Positions 44,364 through 53,653 of a stretch of DNA of 64,000 bases are shown here, one piece after another; position 1 is the stretch's first letter; each line of letters opens with the position of its first letter. The DNA lies in the NCBI RefSeq assembly GCF_000019845.1, contig NC_010578.1:1-64000 (forward strand), written 5' to 3'. Source of the stretch: Beijerinckia indica subsp. indica ATCC 9039. Lineage in GTDB: Bacteria; Pseudomonadota; Alphaproteobacteria; Rhizobiales; Beijerinckiaceae. Below the pieces are notes generated by a model. That model did no database searches, was not told the DNA's origin, and was given only the letters and a program-made list of their open reading frames with translations. The position numbers and the translations under genes are program-made.

Positions 44364-44780
44364 ATGACCGTGTCCTCAATCGACCAGGTCCGATCCGAAA
44401 TTGCCTCCCTCGAAGAGCGCTTGGAGAAACTGCGTCAGGTGGAGAGCATCCTTGCCGAACTTTCTGGTGAAGGGGTAAGCCAACCGAGCCCGAGAAAGTC
44501 CCGTGTCTCAGCTCGGCAACAGATGGAGCGGCGGCCGGAAAAATTGACGCAGCCTGTGGGCCGCCGTCGTGGAGCTAAACTGCAAGGGCGTGAAGGCTCG
44601 ACGCCCAACGCCATTCTCTCTCTGTTGGAGACGCAAGGTCCCCTGGCACGTGCGGAGATTGAAGAAGCGATCCGCGCCGAGCGTGAGATCGGCAAACAGA
44701 CGGTTTCCGTGAGTCTTCAGCGCCTGCGCGGGAGCGGTAAGATCCAGCTCGAGGATGGCAAATGGGGTCTCGCTGCTTGA
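44364..44780 (+). CDS. Small coiled-coil / winged-helix-like protein
   Basis: A 138-aa protein without a firm family. The first 35 residues (VRSEIASLEERLEKLRQVES) form a probable coiled coil. A basic linker follows (SRVSARQQMERRPEK, then GRRRGAKLQG). The C-terminal 60 residues, NAILSLLETQGPLARAEIEE to VSLQRLRGSGKIQLEDGKWG, have the pattern of a winged helix-turn-helix with a beta wing. It could be a DNA-binding regulator or nucleoid-type protein. AGAAGA lies upstream of the ATG. It follows the RepC-like relic and is terminated by a strong hairpin. Confidence 0.6.
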   Translation: MTVSSIDQVRSEIASLEERLEKLRQVESILAELSGEGVSQPSPRKSRVSARQQMERRPEKLTQPVGRRRGAKLQGREGSTPNAILSLLETQGPLARAEIEEAIRAEREIGKQTVSVSLQRLRGSGKIQLEDGKWGLAA

Positions 44781-44870
44781 GCAGATGAAGTGAATGGCTA
44801 GAGCATTCGTCGTGGCATGCCCGACTTGGAAGCAATCACTGAACTGAATGGCAAATTGCCCTCTGCTGCC

Positions 44871-44897
44871 CTCCCGTCAAGTTGTGCTTGACGGGAG
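44871..44897 (+). terminator. 11-bp GC-rich hairpin
   Basis: CTCCCGTCAAG (44871-44881) pairs perfectly with CTTGACGGGAG (44887-44897) around TTGTG, 90 bases after the winged-helix gene. A likely terminator, although no T-run follows. Confidence 0.5.
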
Positions 44898-45218
44898 CCC
44901 TTGGCTAGCTTCACCCATTACAGCCATCCATTCACCCTCGCGGCACTATCTCGAGCCAGCGCTTTTTTATGGCGAGATATACAAGCTCCGGCTTCGTCAT
45001 TCGGAAAGCTGCTTCTGTATGTTGCTTGATTGCTCTGTATAAACACATTGGCTCCATTGCGCGAGATCGACGATAGAAACGCGCTGGCCTCTTCGCCTTT
45101 GTTCAACTGACGTAAGGGCGAAGGTGTGGCCTCTGTACATGACAACGATAGAAATCGGCAAACGATATCTGTCCTGTATAAAGCTTAAGCTTACGCTTTT
45201 CCGGCGTCGCTTTGTGTG

Positions 45219-45270
45219 CGTCCGAAGACCGGACGGATAAACCGTAGAATGAACCGGAATCCGAACGGTT
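45219..45270. promoter_or_regulatory. Candidate enhancer sites for the sigma-54 activator
   Basis: CGTCCG-N5-CGGACG (45219-45235) and AACCG-N9-CGGTT (45252-45270) are two inverted repeats 85-135 bases upstream of the sigma-54 promoter. This is the usual position for enhancer-binding proteins such as the AcoR-type regulator encoded at 48545-50587. Binding is inferred only. Confidence 0.45.
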
Positions 45271-45352
45271 GTTTCTGTAATGAACTTATAAAAATTTAAA
45301 ATTATCAAATAAAAACATATTATTATTGATTTTATAGTGCGCCCTAAATGTG

Positions 45353-45368
45353 TGGCATGTTCTCTGCG
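45353..45368 (+). promoter_or_regulatory. Sigma-54 (-24/-12) promoter
   Basis: TGGCATGTTCTCTGCG carries GG and GC elements with exactly 10 bases between them, matching the RpoN consensus TGGCAC-N5-TTGCA with few deviations. It is about 94 bases upstream of the monooxygenase start and fits the nearby sigma-54-dependent activator. Confidence 0.7.
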
Positions 45369-45461
45369 CTATCGAAAAAGTGGTCATTCGTGAACTTGAG
45401 AGAATGAACACCGCAAAGAAGTACATGTCTTAAAAGTCATAGACACATTAAGGGAGCGAAA

Positions 45462-47108
45462 ATGACTCATTCGGCGACGATGGAAAAGGTGGAAAACGGC
45501 TCGTCAGAACGGCTTACGCTTGATGCGATTGTCATTGGTGCCGGCGTAGCAGGTCTTTATCAGCTCTATCGCTTGCGCGAACAGGGCCTGAAGGTCAAAG
45601 TGTTCGAGACCGCGTCGAATGTCGGCGGAACCTGGTATTGGAATCGCTATCCGGGGGCACGTTTCGATTCCGAAGCCTATATCTATCAGTATTTCTTCTC
45701 CGAGGACCTTTATAAGGGCTGGAGTTGGAGCGAGCGCTTTCCCGCACAGCCTGAAATCGAGCGCTGGTTGAATTACGTTGCCGACCGATGCGATCTGCGC
45801 AAGGATGTCTATTTCAACACGACGATCAAGAGTGCCCATTTCAATGAGGGCACAGAGCGATGGATCCTTGAAACTGACGCAGGTTTGACGATTGATGCGC
45901 AATTTGTGATTACTTGCTGCGGCATGCTCTCTGCGCCCCTCACATCGACCTTTGCCGGACAGGATACATTCAAAGGACAGCTCTTTCATACCGCGCGGTG
46001 GCCTAAAGAGCCGGTCGATTTCTCCGGCAAACGTGTCGGGATCATCGGTAATGGTGCGACCGGCATCCAGGTCATCCAGACCATCGCTGATAAAGTTGGC
46101 CATCTGAAGGTGTTCATGCGCACCCCGCAATATATCATTGCGATGCGGAATCCGAAATATGGCAACGAGGAAGTAGCGGCCTACAAGGACAGATTCCACG
46201 AACTGGCGAAGACCCTACCGCATACATTCAGCGGCTTCGAATATAGTTTCGAGAATGGCGCATGGGCGGATTTGCTGCCTGAGCAACGCCGGGAAATCCT
46301 TGAGACGATCTGGAATGATGGCTCGTTGAAACTATGGTTAGCGTCGTTTTCCGAGCTGTTCTACGATCAAAGCGTTTGTGATGAAATCTCGGAATTCGTC
46401 CGCGAAAAGATGCGGGAGCGGATCACCGATCCAAAGCTTCGTGATCTGCTGATTCCGAGCGATTACGGTTTTGGCACGCATCGCGTTCCGTTGGAAACCA
46501 ATTATCTTGAAGCCTATCTGCAGCCCAATGTTGAAATTGTCAGCGTCAAAAACAATCCCATTGAATGCGTCACCCCGGAAGGGATCAAAACTGCCGATGG
46601 TACTGTCCACGCACTCGATATTATTATCCTGGCCACGGGCTTCGACGCAGGCTCCGGTGCACTGACGCGCATCGATATTCGTGGACGCGGAGCAAGATCT
46701 CTGAAAGAGGATTGGAGCCGCGACATCCGAACGAATATGGGGCTACAGATATACGGATACCCAAATCTCTTCACGACTGGAGCACCTCTTGCTCCCTCCG
46801 CGGCTCTCTGCAACATGACGACATGCTTGCAACAGCAAGTCGACTGGATCAGCAATTGCATTAAATATCTACATGATAATAATCTGAAGGTCATTGAAAC
46901 AACCAAGGAAGCCGAGGATCAATGGGTAAAGCACCATGACGATATTGCTAACAAGACGTTAATGACCAAGACGAATTCTTGGTACATGGGCTCGAATGTC
47001 GAAGGAAAGCCGCGTCGGCTTCTCTCTTACATTGGCGGGGTTGGGGCATATCGGCAGAAATGCGATGAGGTAGCGGCGGAGGCCTATCGTGGCTTCATCA
47101 TGAGCTGA
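45462..47108 (+). CDS. Baeyer-Villiger monooxygenase
   Basis: A 548-aa FAD- and NADPH-dependent monooxygenase that inserts an oxygen beside a carbonyl, turning ketones into esters or lactones. It has an FAD Rossmann GAGVAGLY (26-33), the type I BVMO fingerprint [12 protein letters not shown] (170-181) and a second dinucleotide motif GNGATG (196-201). The length matches cyclohexanone/acetone/phenylacetone monooxygenases. GGGAGCG lies six bases before the ATG. The downstream gene encodes an esterase, and a sigma-54 promoter is upstream. The pairing is like acmA/acmB (acetone monooxygenase and methyl acetate hydrolase), but the true ketone substrate, which could be linear or cyclic, is not determined by the sequence. 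Confidence 0.9.
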   Translation: MTHSATMEKVENGSSERLTLDAIVIGAGVAGLYQLYRLREQGLKVKVFETASNVGGTWYWNRYPGARFDSEAYIYQYFFSEDLYKGWSWSERFPAQPEIERWLNYVADRCDLRKDVYFNTTIKSAHFNEGTERWILETDAGLTIDAQFVITCCGMLSAPLTSTFAGQDTFKGQLFHTARWPKEPVDFSGKRVGIIGNGATGIQVIQTIADKVGHLKVFMRTPQYIIAMRNPKYGNEEVAAYKDRFHELAKTLPHTFSGFEYSFENGAWADLLPEQRREILETIWNDGSLKLWLASFSELFYDQSVCDEISEFVREKMRERITDPKLRDLLIPSDYGFGTHRVPLETNYLEAYLQPNVEIVSVKNNPIECVTPEGIKTADGTVHALDIIILATGFDAGSGALTRIDIRGRGARSLKEDWSRDIRTNMGLQIYGYPNLFTTGAPLAPSAALCNMTTCLQQQVDWISNCIKYLHDNNLKVIETTKEAEDQWVKHHDDIANKTLMTKTNSWYMGSNVEGKPRRLLSYIGGVGAYRQKCDEVAAEAYRGFIMS

Positions 47109-47197
47109 CGGCAGCAAGTATTCGGCCCATTGAGAAAGGCGCTTCGAGGCGGAAAGTCGCGGAGCGCTCCATAATCAATCAAAGAGGGAGGATGGCC

Positions 47198-48391
47198 ATG
47201 CTTGCAGAATTGAAAACTTCGGCCGACGTTATCCTTGATAACGCCGTCACATCGCAGCCAAGTGTTGCTGGTGTCGTGGCGATGATCACGGATCGCCACC
47301 ATACCATTTATGAGGGTGCGGCTGGTAAACGGCGTCTCGACAGGGATGCCGGCATGACGTCAGATAGCGTCTTCGCGTTATTTTCCACCACCAAGGCGAT
47401 TACCGCTACAGCCGTGCTGCAACTTGTTGAGGAGGGTAGGCTCGACCTCGATGCGCCCGCCAGCCATTATAGCCCAGATATCGGCAAGCTTCAGGTCATC
47501 GAGGGCTTTGAGGAGACAGGTGCGCCGAAACTGCGCGCACCCAAACGATCGATAACCACACGCATGTTGATGCTGCACACTGGTGGATTCGGTTACGATT
47601 TCTTCAATGAGACTTATAATCGTCTTGCCAGGGAAAGGGGCCAACCGAGCGTCGTCACCGCTTCGAAAGCAGCACTTATGACTCCGCTGCTATTCGATCC
47701 TGGCGAAAGATGGGAGTATGGAACCAATATCGATTGGTGTGGCCAGATCGTTGAAGGCATCACAGGGAAGCGACTTGGGCAGGTCTTCAAGGAGCGTATC
47801 TTCGATCCGCTGGGGATGCAGAATTCGACTTTTGAACTCACCGATGCGATGCGCAGTAAGCTGGCCATCGTGCACGCGCGCAATAGCGATGGCTCGTTGA
47901 CGCCGATGGACTTCGAGCTGCCGCCGCAACCGGAAGTGCATATGGGGGGACATGGTCTCTATGGCACGGTTGGCGATTACATGCGTTTCATCCGCATGTG
48001 GCTCAATGATGGTGCAGGTGAGCATGGGCGTGTACTGAAGGCCGAGACAGTCCGGATGGCCGAAAAGAACCATCTGGGGGATAAGAAAATATCGCCACTT
48101 CCTGGTGTCATCCCTGCACTTTCCAATGACGCGGAGTTCTTTCCAGGCGCACCGAAATCATGGTCCTTTAGCTTCATGGTAAACGATGAAGAGGCGCCAA
48201 CAGGGCGACCAGCCGGTGCGCTAGGCTGGGCGGGACTGGCCAATCTTTTTTACTGGATAGATCGCAAGAATGGTTTTGGAGGGTTCTGGGCAACGCAGAT
48301 CTTGCCCTTCGCCGATCCAGTCTCCTTCTCTGCCTATCTCGACTTCGAAAGCGCCTTCTACGCCAGCCTCAAGCAGCGCAATGTCGCATGA
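47198..48391 (+). CDS. Serine hydrolase / family VIII esterase (beta-lactamase fold)
   Basis: A 397-aa protein of the class C beta-lactamase/esterase family. The nucleophile motif S-x-x-K is STTK (Ser63), within [19 protein letters not shown], and the Tyr motif is in [10 protein letters not shown]. These esterases hydrolyse short-chain esters or lactones. ATG 47198 is preferred to 47192 because GGGAGG ends six bases before it. It follows the monooxygenase by 90 bases in the same direction, so the ester formed by the monooxygenase is the probable substrate, giving an alcohol and an acid. This matches methyl acetate hydrolase AcmB by context; the exact substrate is unknown. It is convergent with the activator gene, separated by strong hairpins. 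Confidence 0.85.
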   Translation: MLAELKTSADVILDNAVTSQPSVAGVVAMITDRHHTIYEGAAGKRRLDRDAGMTSDSVFALFSTTKAITATAVLQLVEEGRLDLDAPASHYSPDIGKLQVIEGFEETGAPKLRAPKRSITTRMLMLHTGGFGYDFFNETYNRLARERGQPSVVTASKAALMTPLLFDPGERWEYGTNIDWCGQIVEGITGKRLGQVFKERIFDPLGMQNSTFELTDAMRSKLAIVHARNSDGSLTPMDFELPPQPEVHMGGHGLYGTVGDYMRFIRMWLNDGAGEHGRVLKAETVRMAEKNHLGDKKISPLPGVIPALSNDAEFFPGAPKSWSFSFMVNDEEAPTGRPAGALGWAGLANLFYWIDRKNGFGGFWATQILPFADPVSFSAYLDFESAFYASLKQRNVA

Positions 48392-48415
48392 CACAAGAGG
48401 GCTCGCTGGGATAAT

Positions 48416-48541
48416 TGACTCAGCAAGCCTTAGAGCATGTTTGGAAGTTTTGATCCACCCCCACATAAAAAACATACTAAATCTCATGGATCATGACTTG
48501 TCATGATCCATGAGAGACGGCGGTCAAGTCTTGCTGAGTCA
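48416..48541. repeat. Long-range inverted repeat TGACTCAGCAAG
   Basis: TGACTCAGCAAG (48416-48427) is complementary to CTTGCTGAGTCA (48530-48541); a near copy GACTCAGTAAGGC follows at 48541-48553. Together with the 16-bp hairpin in between, they make a structured convergent terminator region. Confidence 0.5.
48482..48515. terminator. 16-bp perfect hairpin between convergent genes
   Basis: TCTCATGGATCATGAC (48482-48497) and GTCATGATCCATGAGA (48500-48515) are perfectly complementary with a two-base loop. It lies between the esterase stop and the activator stop. It is probably a bidirectional terminator. Confidence 0.6.
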
Positions 48542-48544
48542 GAC

Positions 48545-50587
48545 TCAGTAAGGCTTTATATTACCGCTGGAAGCGCGGAGATCATGCGCGATATTTTCAA
48601 GCTGAAAGATCTTCATCTTCACGTAAAGAGTGCTTTTGGCAATTCCCAACTCGCGGGCGACAGCTGTCATATTGCCGTGATGGGTGCGAAGCATTCGGAC
48701 AATGGTTTCACGCTCCGCATTCTCGATCGGTGTCAGTGCCGATGAGGAGGTGTCCGAATTTCCTGTTGACGGTAGCTTATTTGTCAACGCTGAAAACTCG
48801 GGCGGCAGGTCGGCTTTCGTCAAAGTCTCGTTTGCCGATGTCAAGAGTATACCTTCAATCACATTCCGCAGCTCCCGGATATTGCCAGGCCAATCGTGTT
48901 GCTGCAACGCATTCATGATATCGGCTGAAATATGGCGAGAAGGGAGGCCATATTGTTTCGTAAACAAGGCCGTGAAATGTTCCGCGAGAAGCGGAATGTC
49001 TTCAGACCTTTCACGTAATGGGGGAATGGTGATGCTGATGACCGAAAGCCTGTAATAGAGATCCATACGGAAACGGCTGGCTTGCGTCTCCATACGCAGG
49101 TCGCGATTGGTCGCGGCAACAAGCCGGAAATTCACCTTCCGCGGCTGTACTTCGCCGATGCGACATATTTCCCGCTCCTCTAATACACGCAGAAAAAGGG
49201 GCTGAAGGTCGGTTGGCAATTCTCCGATCTCATCGAGAAACAAAGTGCCGCCATTTGCGGCTTCGATTTTTCCCATCATGCCGCCTCGGCGCGCCCCGGT
49301 AAAGGAGCCCTCTGCATAGCCAAACAACTCACTGGTCAGCAGATCGCGAGAAAGGCCACCGCAATTGAGCGCGATGAAAGGCCCTTTGCCGACTGCTGAA
49401 GCTTCATGCAGATCGCGCGCAAAGACTTCCTTGCCGACCCCGGTCTCGCCTAATAGAAGGACCGGCACACTGCTTTTGGCGATCTGACGCGCTCGTGCGG
49501 CCGCCAGAAGCAGAGCTGGTGCTTGTCCAACGAGTTTTGGGAAGATACGCGTCCGTTCGGGCTCGGAAGGTGGAAGAGCAATGCGTGTGCTGGCACGAGC
49601 GAGCTTAGCCGATGCTCCTTGACGGTTGGGAATTGTCAGAATGACTCCCAGACGCTTGCCGCCAGCGTTCATTGGCGTCAACCATTCCTTTTGTATCCAC
49701 GGCGGCAAATGTTCTGGGAGATCGTGTCCTCGTCTCCAATCAAGTGTGAGAGAGAACAGATTATTCCTCGTCAGGGATTGTGGTGCGCCGAGATCAGCCA
49801 ACATAACCGCTGCATGCGTATTGGCTTTGATCGCGCGGCCATGCCGGTCCAAGACGACTATGCCATCTGTGGAATGAGCTGTGAGACGATCCATGCAGCC
49901 CTCGAGGAGGCGATAGCGAAGATCCATTTCCATCTGCGCGATACGGCTTTCGATGCGGCCAGCCGTTGCCACGACGAGTGCGAGACTATGTCGGCTGTAA
50001 GAATGGCTGAGGCCGGATACGTCGATCACACCGAGGGTTGATCCATCGCAAGGATTTTTTATGATACTTGCAGAGCACGACCAACGCTTGATCCCAGAAC
50101 AATAATGTTCGTTGGAGTGAATCTGGATTGGCCTGCCGATCTCAATCGCGGTGCCTATTGCGTTGGTACCGCATGTGAACTCGCTCCAGTTCGCACCGGG
50201 CAGAAGATGCACATTCTCCGCGGCCCCGCGCAAGGATACATCGCCTTCCTGGCTGAGGATCAGGCCTGTGGAATTCGTGAGGACCATGACGGTCGATGTT
50301 TCACCGAGAAAGTCTCGAGCCGAGGCCATGACCGGTGCGCTGGCCTCGATCAGTTCGGCGCATTCATCGCGCAAAGCATGAAGGGTATCCTGCTTGACCG
50401 GTGGCGGTGCTTGATTTCGCCGATGGTCAATGTCAGCGTCGTGGCAGCGGCGCCAAGATTGATCGATAAGATCGCGCAGGCTGCTGGTTGCCGAAACGTC
50501 CCCGTTCATGAAACGTTCCCAGGACGCCATGATATCGGGGTCTTTCTCGGGCACGGAGAAAGTCTGGTTCATGGCTGTTCTGCTCAT
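48545..50587 (-). CDS. AcoR-type sigma-54-dependent transcriptional activator
   Basis: A 680-aa enhancer-binding protein. The N-terminal 320 residues hold a GAF-type sensor (SSTVMVLTNSTG region and downstream PAS-like part), followed by an AAA+ domain with Walker A GETGVGKE (about 380-387), the sigma-54-contacting loop GSFTGA (about 427-432; GAFTGA variant), Walker B GGTLFLDEIGELP and an arginine-finger region, and a C-terminal Fis-type helix-turn-helix (RTHHGNMTAVARELGIAKST). AGGAGG lies upstream of the ATG. It is convergent with the monooxygenase-esterase pair and probably activates their sigma-54 promoter in response to a ketone, alcohol or related inducer. Confidence 0.9.
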   Translation of the reverse strand: MSRTAMNQTFSVPEKDPDIMASWERFMNGDVSATSSLRDLIDQSWRRCHDADIDHRRNQAPPPVKQDTLHALRDECAELIEASAPVMASARDFLGETSTVMVLTNSTGLILSQEGDVSLRGAAENVHLLPGANWSEFTCGTNAIGTAIEIGRPIQIHSNEHYCSGIKRWSCSASIIKNPCDGSTLGVIDVSGLSHSYSRHSLALVVATAGRIESRIAQMEMDLRYRLLEGCMDRLTAHSTDGIVVLDRHGRAIKANTHAAVMLADLGAPQSLTRNNLFSLTLDWRRGHDLPEHLPPWIQKEWLTPMNAGGKRLGVILTIPNRQGASAKLARASTRIALPPSEPERTRIFPKLVGQAPALLLAAARARQIAKSSVPVLLLGETGVGKEVFARDLHEASAVGKGPFIALNCGGLSRDLLTSELFGYAEGSFTGARRGGMMGKIEAANGGTLFLDEIGELPTDLQPLFLRVLEEREICRIGEVQPRKVNFRLVAATNRDLRMETQASRFRMDLYYRLSVISITIPPLRERSEDIPLLAEHFTALFTKQYGLPSRHISADIMNALQQHDWPGNIRELRNVIEGILLTSANETLTKADLPPEFSALTNKLPSTGNSDTSSSALTPIENAERETIVRMLRTHHGNMTAVARELGIAKSTLYVKMKIFQLENIAHDLRASSGNIKPY

Positions 50588-51253
50588 GCGTTTCCTCCTT
50601 TACTGAATGCGACGCATGGCCCGCCGTGTGTTTCTCTTTTGGGCATGTCTGTCGCCATCAGGGCTCTGCGGCCCCTTGCTGTGTAGTATAATGCGATCAG
50701 TAGCAAAATACTCAGGCGACATTTATAGGAGTGGCTTGCTGCTGTCGTGCGAAAAATTGCTCCTCGGGGGCAGATTAGGTATCGGGCACTGTATGTCCCC
50801 AAGCTTATTAAGTTCCTTGACACCGAACGCGCCGCCCGTATCGCCGGCCCAGGCGTTAGAATAGAGGTCGTCCCCTGCGAGCAGAAGAACAAGGCCTCAA
50901 AACTATGGCGGCGATCAGGCCCGTGAAAGTGCCGCCAATCCGCGCCATAGGCGCGTCAGGTTATTGGCGGTACGTGCCGTCTTAGCTAGCGGGTGCCTGT
51001 TCGGTGAGTGCAGCGAGCGACGCGGGCAGGGCGGGCGCGGCCGACAGCTCTGGAATAGTGGAAAGAGGATTTGCGGCAGGGCAATGGGATATGGGTCGAG
51101 GGGGAGGCAATAACATCCGATAATTGAATATTATCGGATGTTATCTGGCCATGCTAAGCGCGGCGATTCATGCGCTTTTTATGGCGAAAAGACGCCGTCT
51201 TGGCTTATCAGGCGGTATGCCGCTGCCGTTCGCCCCAAACTGCAGGAGCACCG
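50588..51253. other. Non-coding region at the edge of the GC-rich island
   Basis: No supported gene in about 660 bases. The left part should include the activator promoter. GC content visibly rises from about 50930 onward. The minus strand has an unbroken stretch of plausible amino-acid composition at 50720-50890 (contains AGDDLYSNAWAGDTGG), perhaps a fragment of a lost gene; I do not recognise it. A 15-bp inverted repeat lies at 51110-51144. Confidence 0.4.
51110..51144. repeat. 15-bp perfect inverted repeat with 5-base spacer
   Basis: ATAACATCCGATAAT (51110-51124) and ATTATCGGATGTTAT (51130-51144) flank TGAAT. It lies about 110 bases beyond the TetR stop, at the left edge of the GC-rich segment. 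It is very AT-rich compared with its surroundings. It could be a recombinase core site or a terminator; the architecture fits both. Confidence 0.6.
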
Positions 51254-51892
51254 CTAGGCAATGTCGGCGGGGATCATCCCGACGAGGATCAGGCGCACGA
51301 TCCCCGGCAACGCCGCGTGGAAGCTAGCATGTGTCGCATGCGCCGCATGTTTCGCCCCATAAGCCGCGAACAGCAGCACCTGCGCCACATCCTGTGCGGA
51401 CGAGCCGACTGCGGAGAGCCGAAGCTCTCCGCGTTCTTCCGCGGCCTTGATCATACGCGTCAGCCGACGCCGGAACGCCTGCACCGGCTCGTCGACCGGC
51501 ACGGAGATCTCATGGAGAGCGACCGACTTCAGTTCTTCGATATGCGCGGTATTCTCGAACCATTCGATAGTCGTGCCGTAGACCGCGTCGATCAGGGCCA
51601 CGATCTTGTTCTCGACGGACGTCTCGATCGCCTCCGCCGCGGCGCAGCGTTCCTCCTGCAAAAGCTGGAACCGCCGGATCATCTCCCTGAACATCTCCTC
51701 CTTCCCCGAGAAGTGCAGGTAGAGGGTCGCCTTGGCGACCCCCGCCTCGCGCGCAATGTCGTCCACGGACGTGCGGCGATAGCCGTAACGGACGAACAGC
51801 GAACGGGTCGCGGCGATGATCTGATCGGCCTTGGAGCCGGACGCAGTGACGGATGCGATGGTAGCCATGCTGCGATCATAGCATAAAACCAT
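51254..51892 (-). CDS. TetR-family transcriptional regulator
   Basis: A 212-aa TetR-type repressor. The N-terminal helix-turn-helix reads QIIAATRSLFVRYGYRRTSV then DDIAREAGVAKATLYLHFSG, the family signature, and the rest is an all-helical ligand domain. It is divergent from the SDR genes with about 65 bases between, so it most likely represses them. The codon use is far more GC-rich than that of the neighbouring plasmid genes, suggesting horizontal acquisition together with the SDRs. Confidence 0.9.
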   Translation of the reverse strand: MVLCYDRSMATIASVTASGSKADQIIAATRSLFVRYGYRRTSVDDIAREAGVAKATLYLHFSGKEEMFREMIRRFQLLQEERCAAAEAIETSVENKIVALIDAVYGTTIEWFENTAHIEELKSVALHEISVPVDEPVQAFRRRLTRMIKAAEERGELRLSAVGSSAQDVAQVLLFAAYGAKHAAHATHASFHAALPGIVRLILVGMIPADIA

Positions 51893-51958
51893 ATAGACTA
51901 AAATGACCTAATCGGTATATTTGGTATATCCACACTCTTCACTCCAGGAGAAAGCGTC

Positions 51959-52688
51959 ATGGCTCGCTTCACCGGCAAATCGGTCGTCATCACCGGCGGC
52001 TCCAGCGGCATCGGCCTTGCCACCGCCCAGCGCATCGTGGTGGAGGGCGGGCAGGCGCTCGTCACCGGCACCAACGCGCAGAAGCTGGCGGCCGCGCGCA
52101 GCGATTCCATCCACGTACTGGAGAATGACGCGGCTAACCCCGCCGCCGCCGCCGCGCTTGCCGCCAGGGCGAAGGAGCTGTTCGGCGAGATCGATGGCGC
52201 ATTCCTCAACGCCGGCATCGGCAAGGGCGCGGCCCTGGGCACGATCACCGCCGAGTTCTATCACGCGCTGATGGACCTCAATGTGGGCGGCGTGATCTTC
52301 GGCGCGCAGGCGCTGGCGCCGCTGATCCGTCCGGGCGGCTCGATCCTGGTCACGGCGTCGGCCGCCAAAGACAAGGGCATTCCGCAGGGCGCGATCTATT
52401 CCGCGACCAAGGGCGCGGAATAGATCGCTGGTGCGCGGACTGGCGCCGCAGGGCATCCGGGTGAACAGCGTCAGCCCCGGCCCGATCGAAACGCCCTTCT
52501 TCGAGAGGATCGGCTTTCCCAAGGAGATGCTGGACATCGTCATCGAGCATGCCGTGCAGAGTAATCCGCTCGGACGCATGGGCAAGGTGGAGGAGCCCGC
52601 CGCCGTCGCCGCCTTCCTGCTGTCCAGCGAGGCAAGCTTCGTCACCGGCGCCGACTATGCCGTCGATGGCGGCGAAGCGCAGCTCTGA
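51959..52688 (+). pseudogene. SDR oxidoreductase disrupted by a 1-base frameshift
   Basis: A short-chain dehydrogenase with an N-terminal GGSSGIGLATAQR cofactor loop and ILVTASAAKDKG, and the catalytic YSATKGA. After YSATKGAE an in-frame TAG (52421-52423) stops it; the reading continues in another frame as SLVRGLAPQGIRVNSVSPGP to the normal C-terminus VTGADYAVDGGEAQL. A single inserted T at about 52421 would explain this (GAATAGA instead of GAAAGA). Restoring the frame gives a full-length SDR of about 243 aa. It may be a true pseudogene or a sequencing error. It is divergent from tetR and followed by a second SDR. Confidence 0.85.
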
Positions 52689-52726
52689 CCGGGCGGCGGC
52701 GCGTCGCGCCTACGAAGGAGGAACGC

Positions 52727-53650
52727 ATGACCGATCGCATCGACGCCCTTGGCTTCGGCAGGCGCAGCACTGCGGAGCAGGTGACCGAGGGCGTGGACCT
52801 GTCGGGCCGCACGATCCTGCTGACGGGATGCAATTCGGGCATCGGGATGGAAACAATGCGGGTCCTGGCCGCGCGCAGCGCCCGCATCGTCGCCGTCGCT
52901 CGGAATGAAGAGAAGGCGCGCGGGGCGCTGGCGAGCGCCGGCGCGGCCGATGGCCTCGCGATCGGCGCGGAATTCACCGATCTCGCCAGCGTGGCCCGCG
53001 CCGCCGATCAGGTTTTGGCGAGCGGCGTCGTGCTCGACACCATCATCACCAACGCCGCGATCATGGCGCTGCCGAAGCTGGAGACGGTGAACGGCATCGA
53101 GAAGCAGTTCCTGGTCAACCATGTCGCGCACCATCTGCTGGTGACGCGCCTGCTTCCCGCGATCCGGCGCTCTTCCGCCGGCCGGATCGTGGTGGTGGCC
53201 AGCAACTCTCATAATTTCGCGCCGCGTGGAAAAGGCATAGACTTCGACAATCTCGACGGCGGCAAGAGCTATGGCGGCTTTCGCTTCTACGGGCAGGCGA
53301 AGCTGGCCAACATCCTGTTCGCCAACGAGCTGTCGCGGCGTCTGGCGAATGACGGGATCACTGCGAACGCGCTTCATCCCGGGCTGATCGGTGCGACAGG
53401 CCTGCACCGCCACATGAGAGGGCCGATCGACTGGGCCGTCTCCATCGCCATGATGTTCGGCAAGACCGTGCCACAGGGCGCGGCGACGACCTGCCTGCTG
53501 GCTGCACATCCGGCGCTCGAGGGTATTTCCGGCCGCTATTTCGCTGACTGTCGCGCCGCGAAATCCTCCGCATTTGCTCGGGACGCCGGCCTCGCACGAC
53601 GGCTCTGGGGCCGGACCGAGGAGATCATCGCATCGTTCGGGGTGGCCTGA
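52727..53650 (+). CDS. Short-chain dehydrogenase (retinol-dehydrogenase-like)
   Basis: A 307-aa SDR. The NAD(P)-binding loop is TGCNSGIGMETM (about 36-47), the catalytic Ser lies in RIVVVASNSHN, and the Tyr-x-x-x-Lys is YGQAKLAN. HPGLIGATGL follows. The length and N-terminal extension match the retinol/protochlorophyllide-type branch. It lies 40 bases after the disrupted SDR and is probably co-regulated by the TetR protein. GC-rich codon use as in its neighbours. Substrate unknown. Confidence 0.85.
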   Translation: MTDRIDALGFGRRSTAEQVTEGVDLSGRTILLTGCNSGIGMETMRVLAARSARIVAVARNEEKARGALASAGAADGLAIGAEFTDLASVARAADQVLASGVVLDTIITNAAIMALPKLETVNGIEKQFLVNHVAHHLLVTRLLPAIRRSSAGRIVVVASNSHNFAPRGKGIDFDNLDGGKSYGGFRFYGQAKLANILFANELSRRLANDGITANALHPGLIGATGLHRHMRGPIDWAVSIAMMFGKTVPQGAATTCLLAAHPALEGISGRYFADCRAAKSSAFARDAGLARRLWGRTEEIIASFGVA

Positions 53651-53653
53651 AAA

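Noticed and set aside
51170..51886. 238-aa plus-strand frame opposite tetR
   Set aside because: Antisense shadow of a clear TetR gene in GC-rich DNA.
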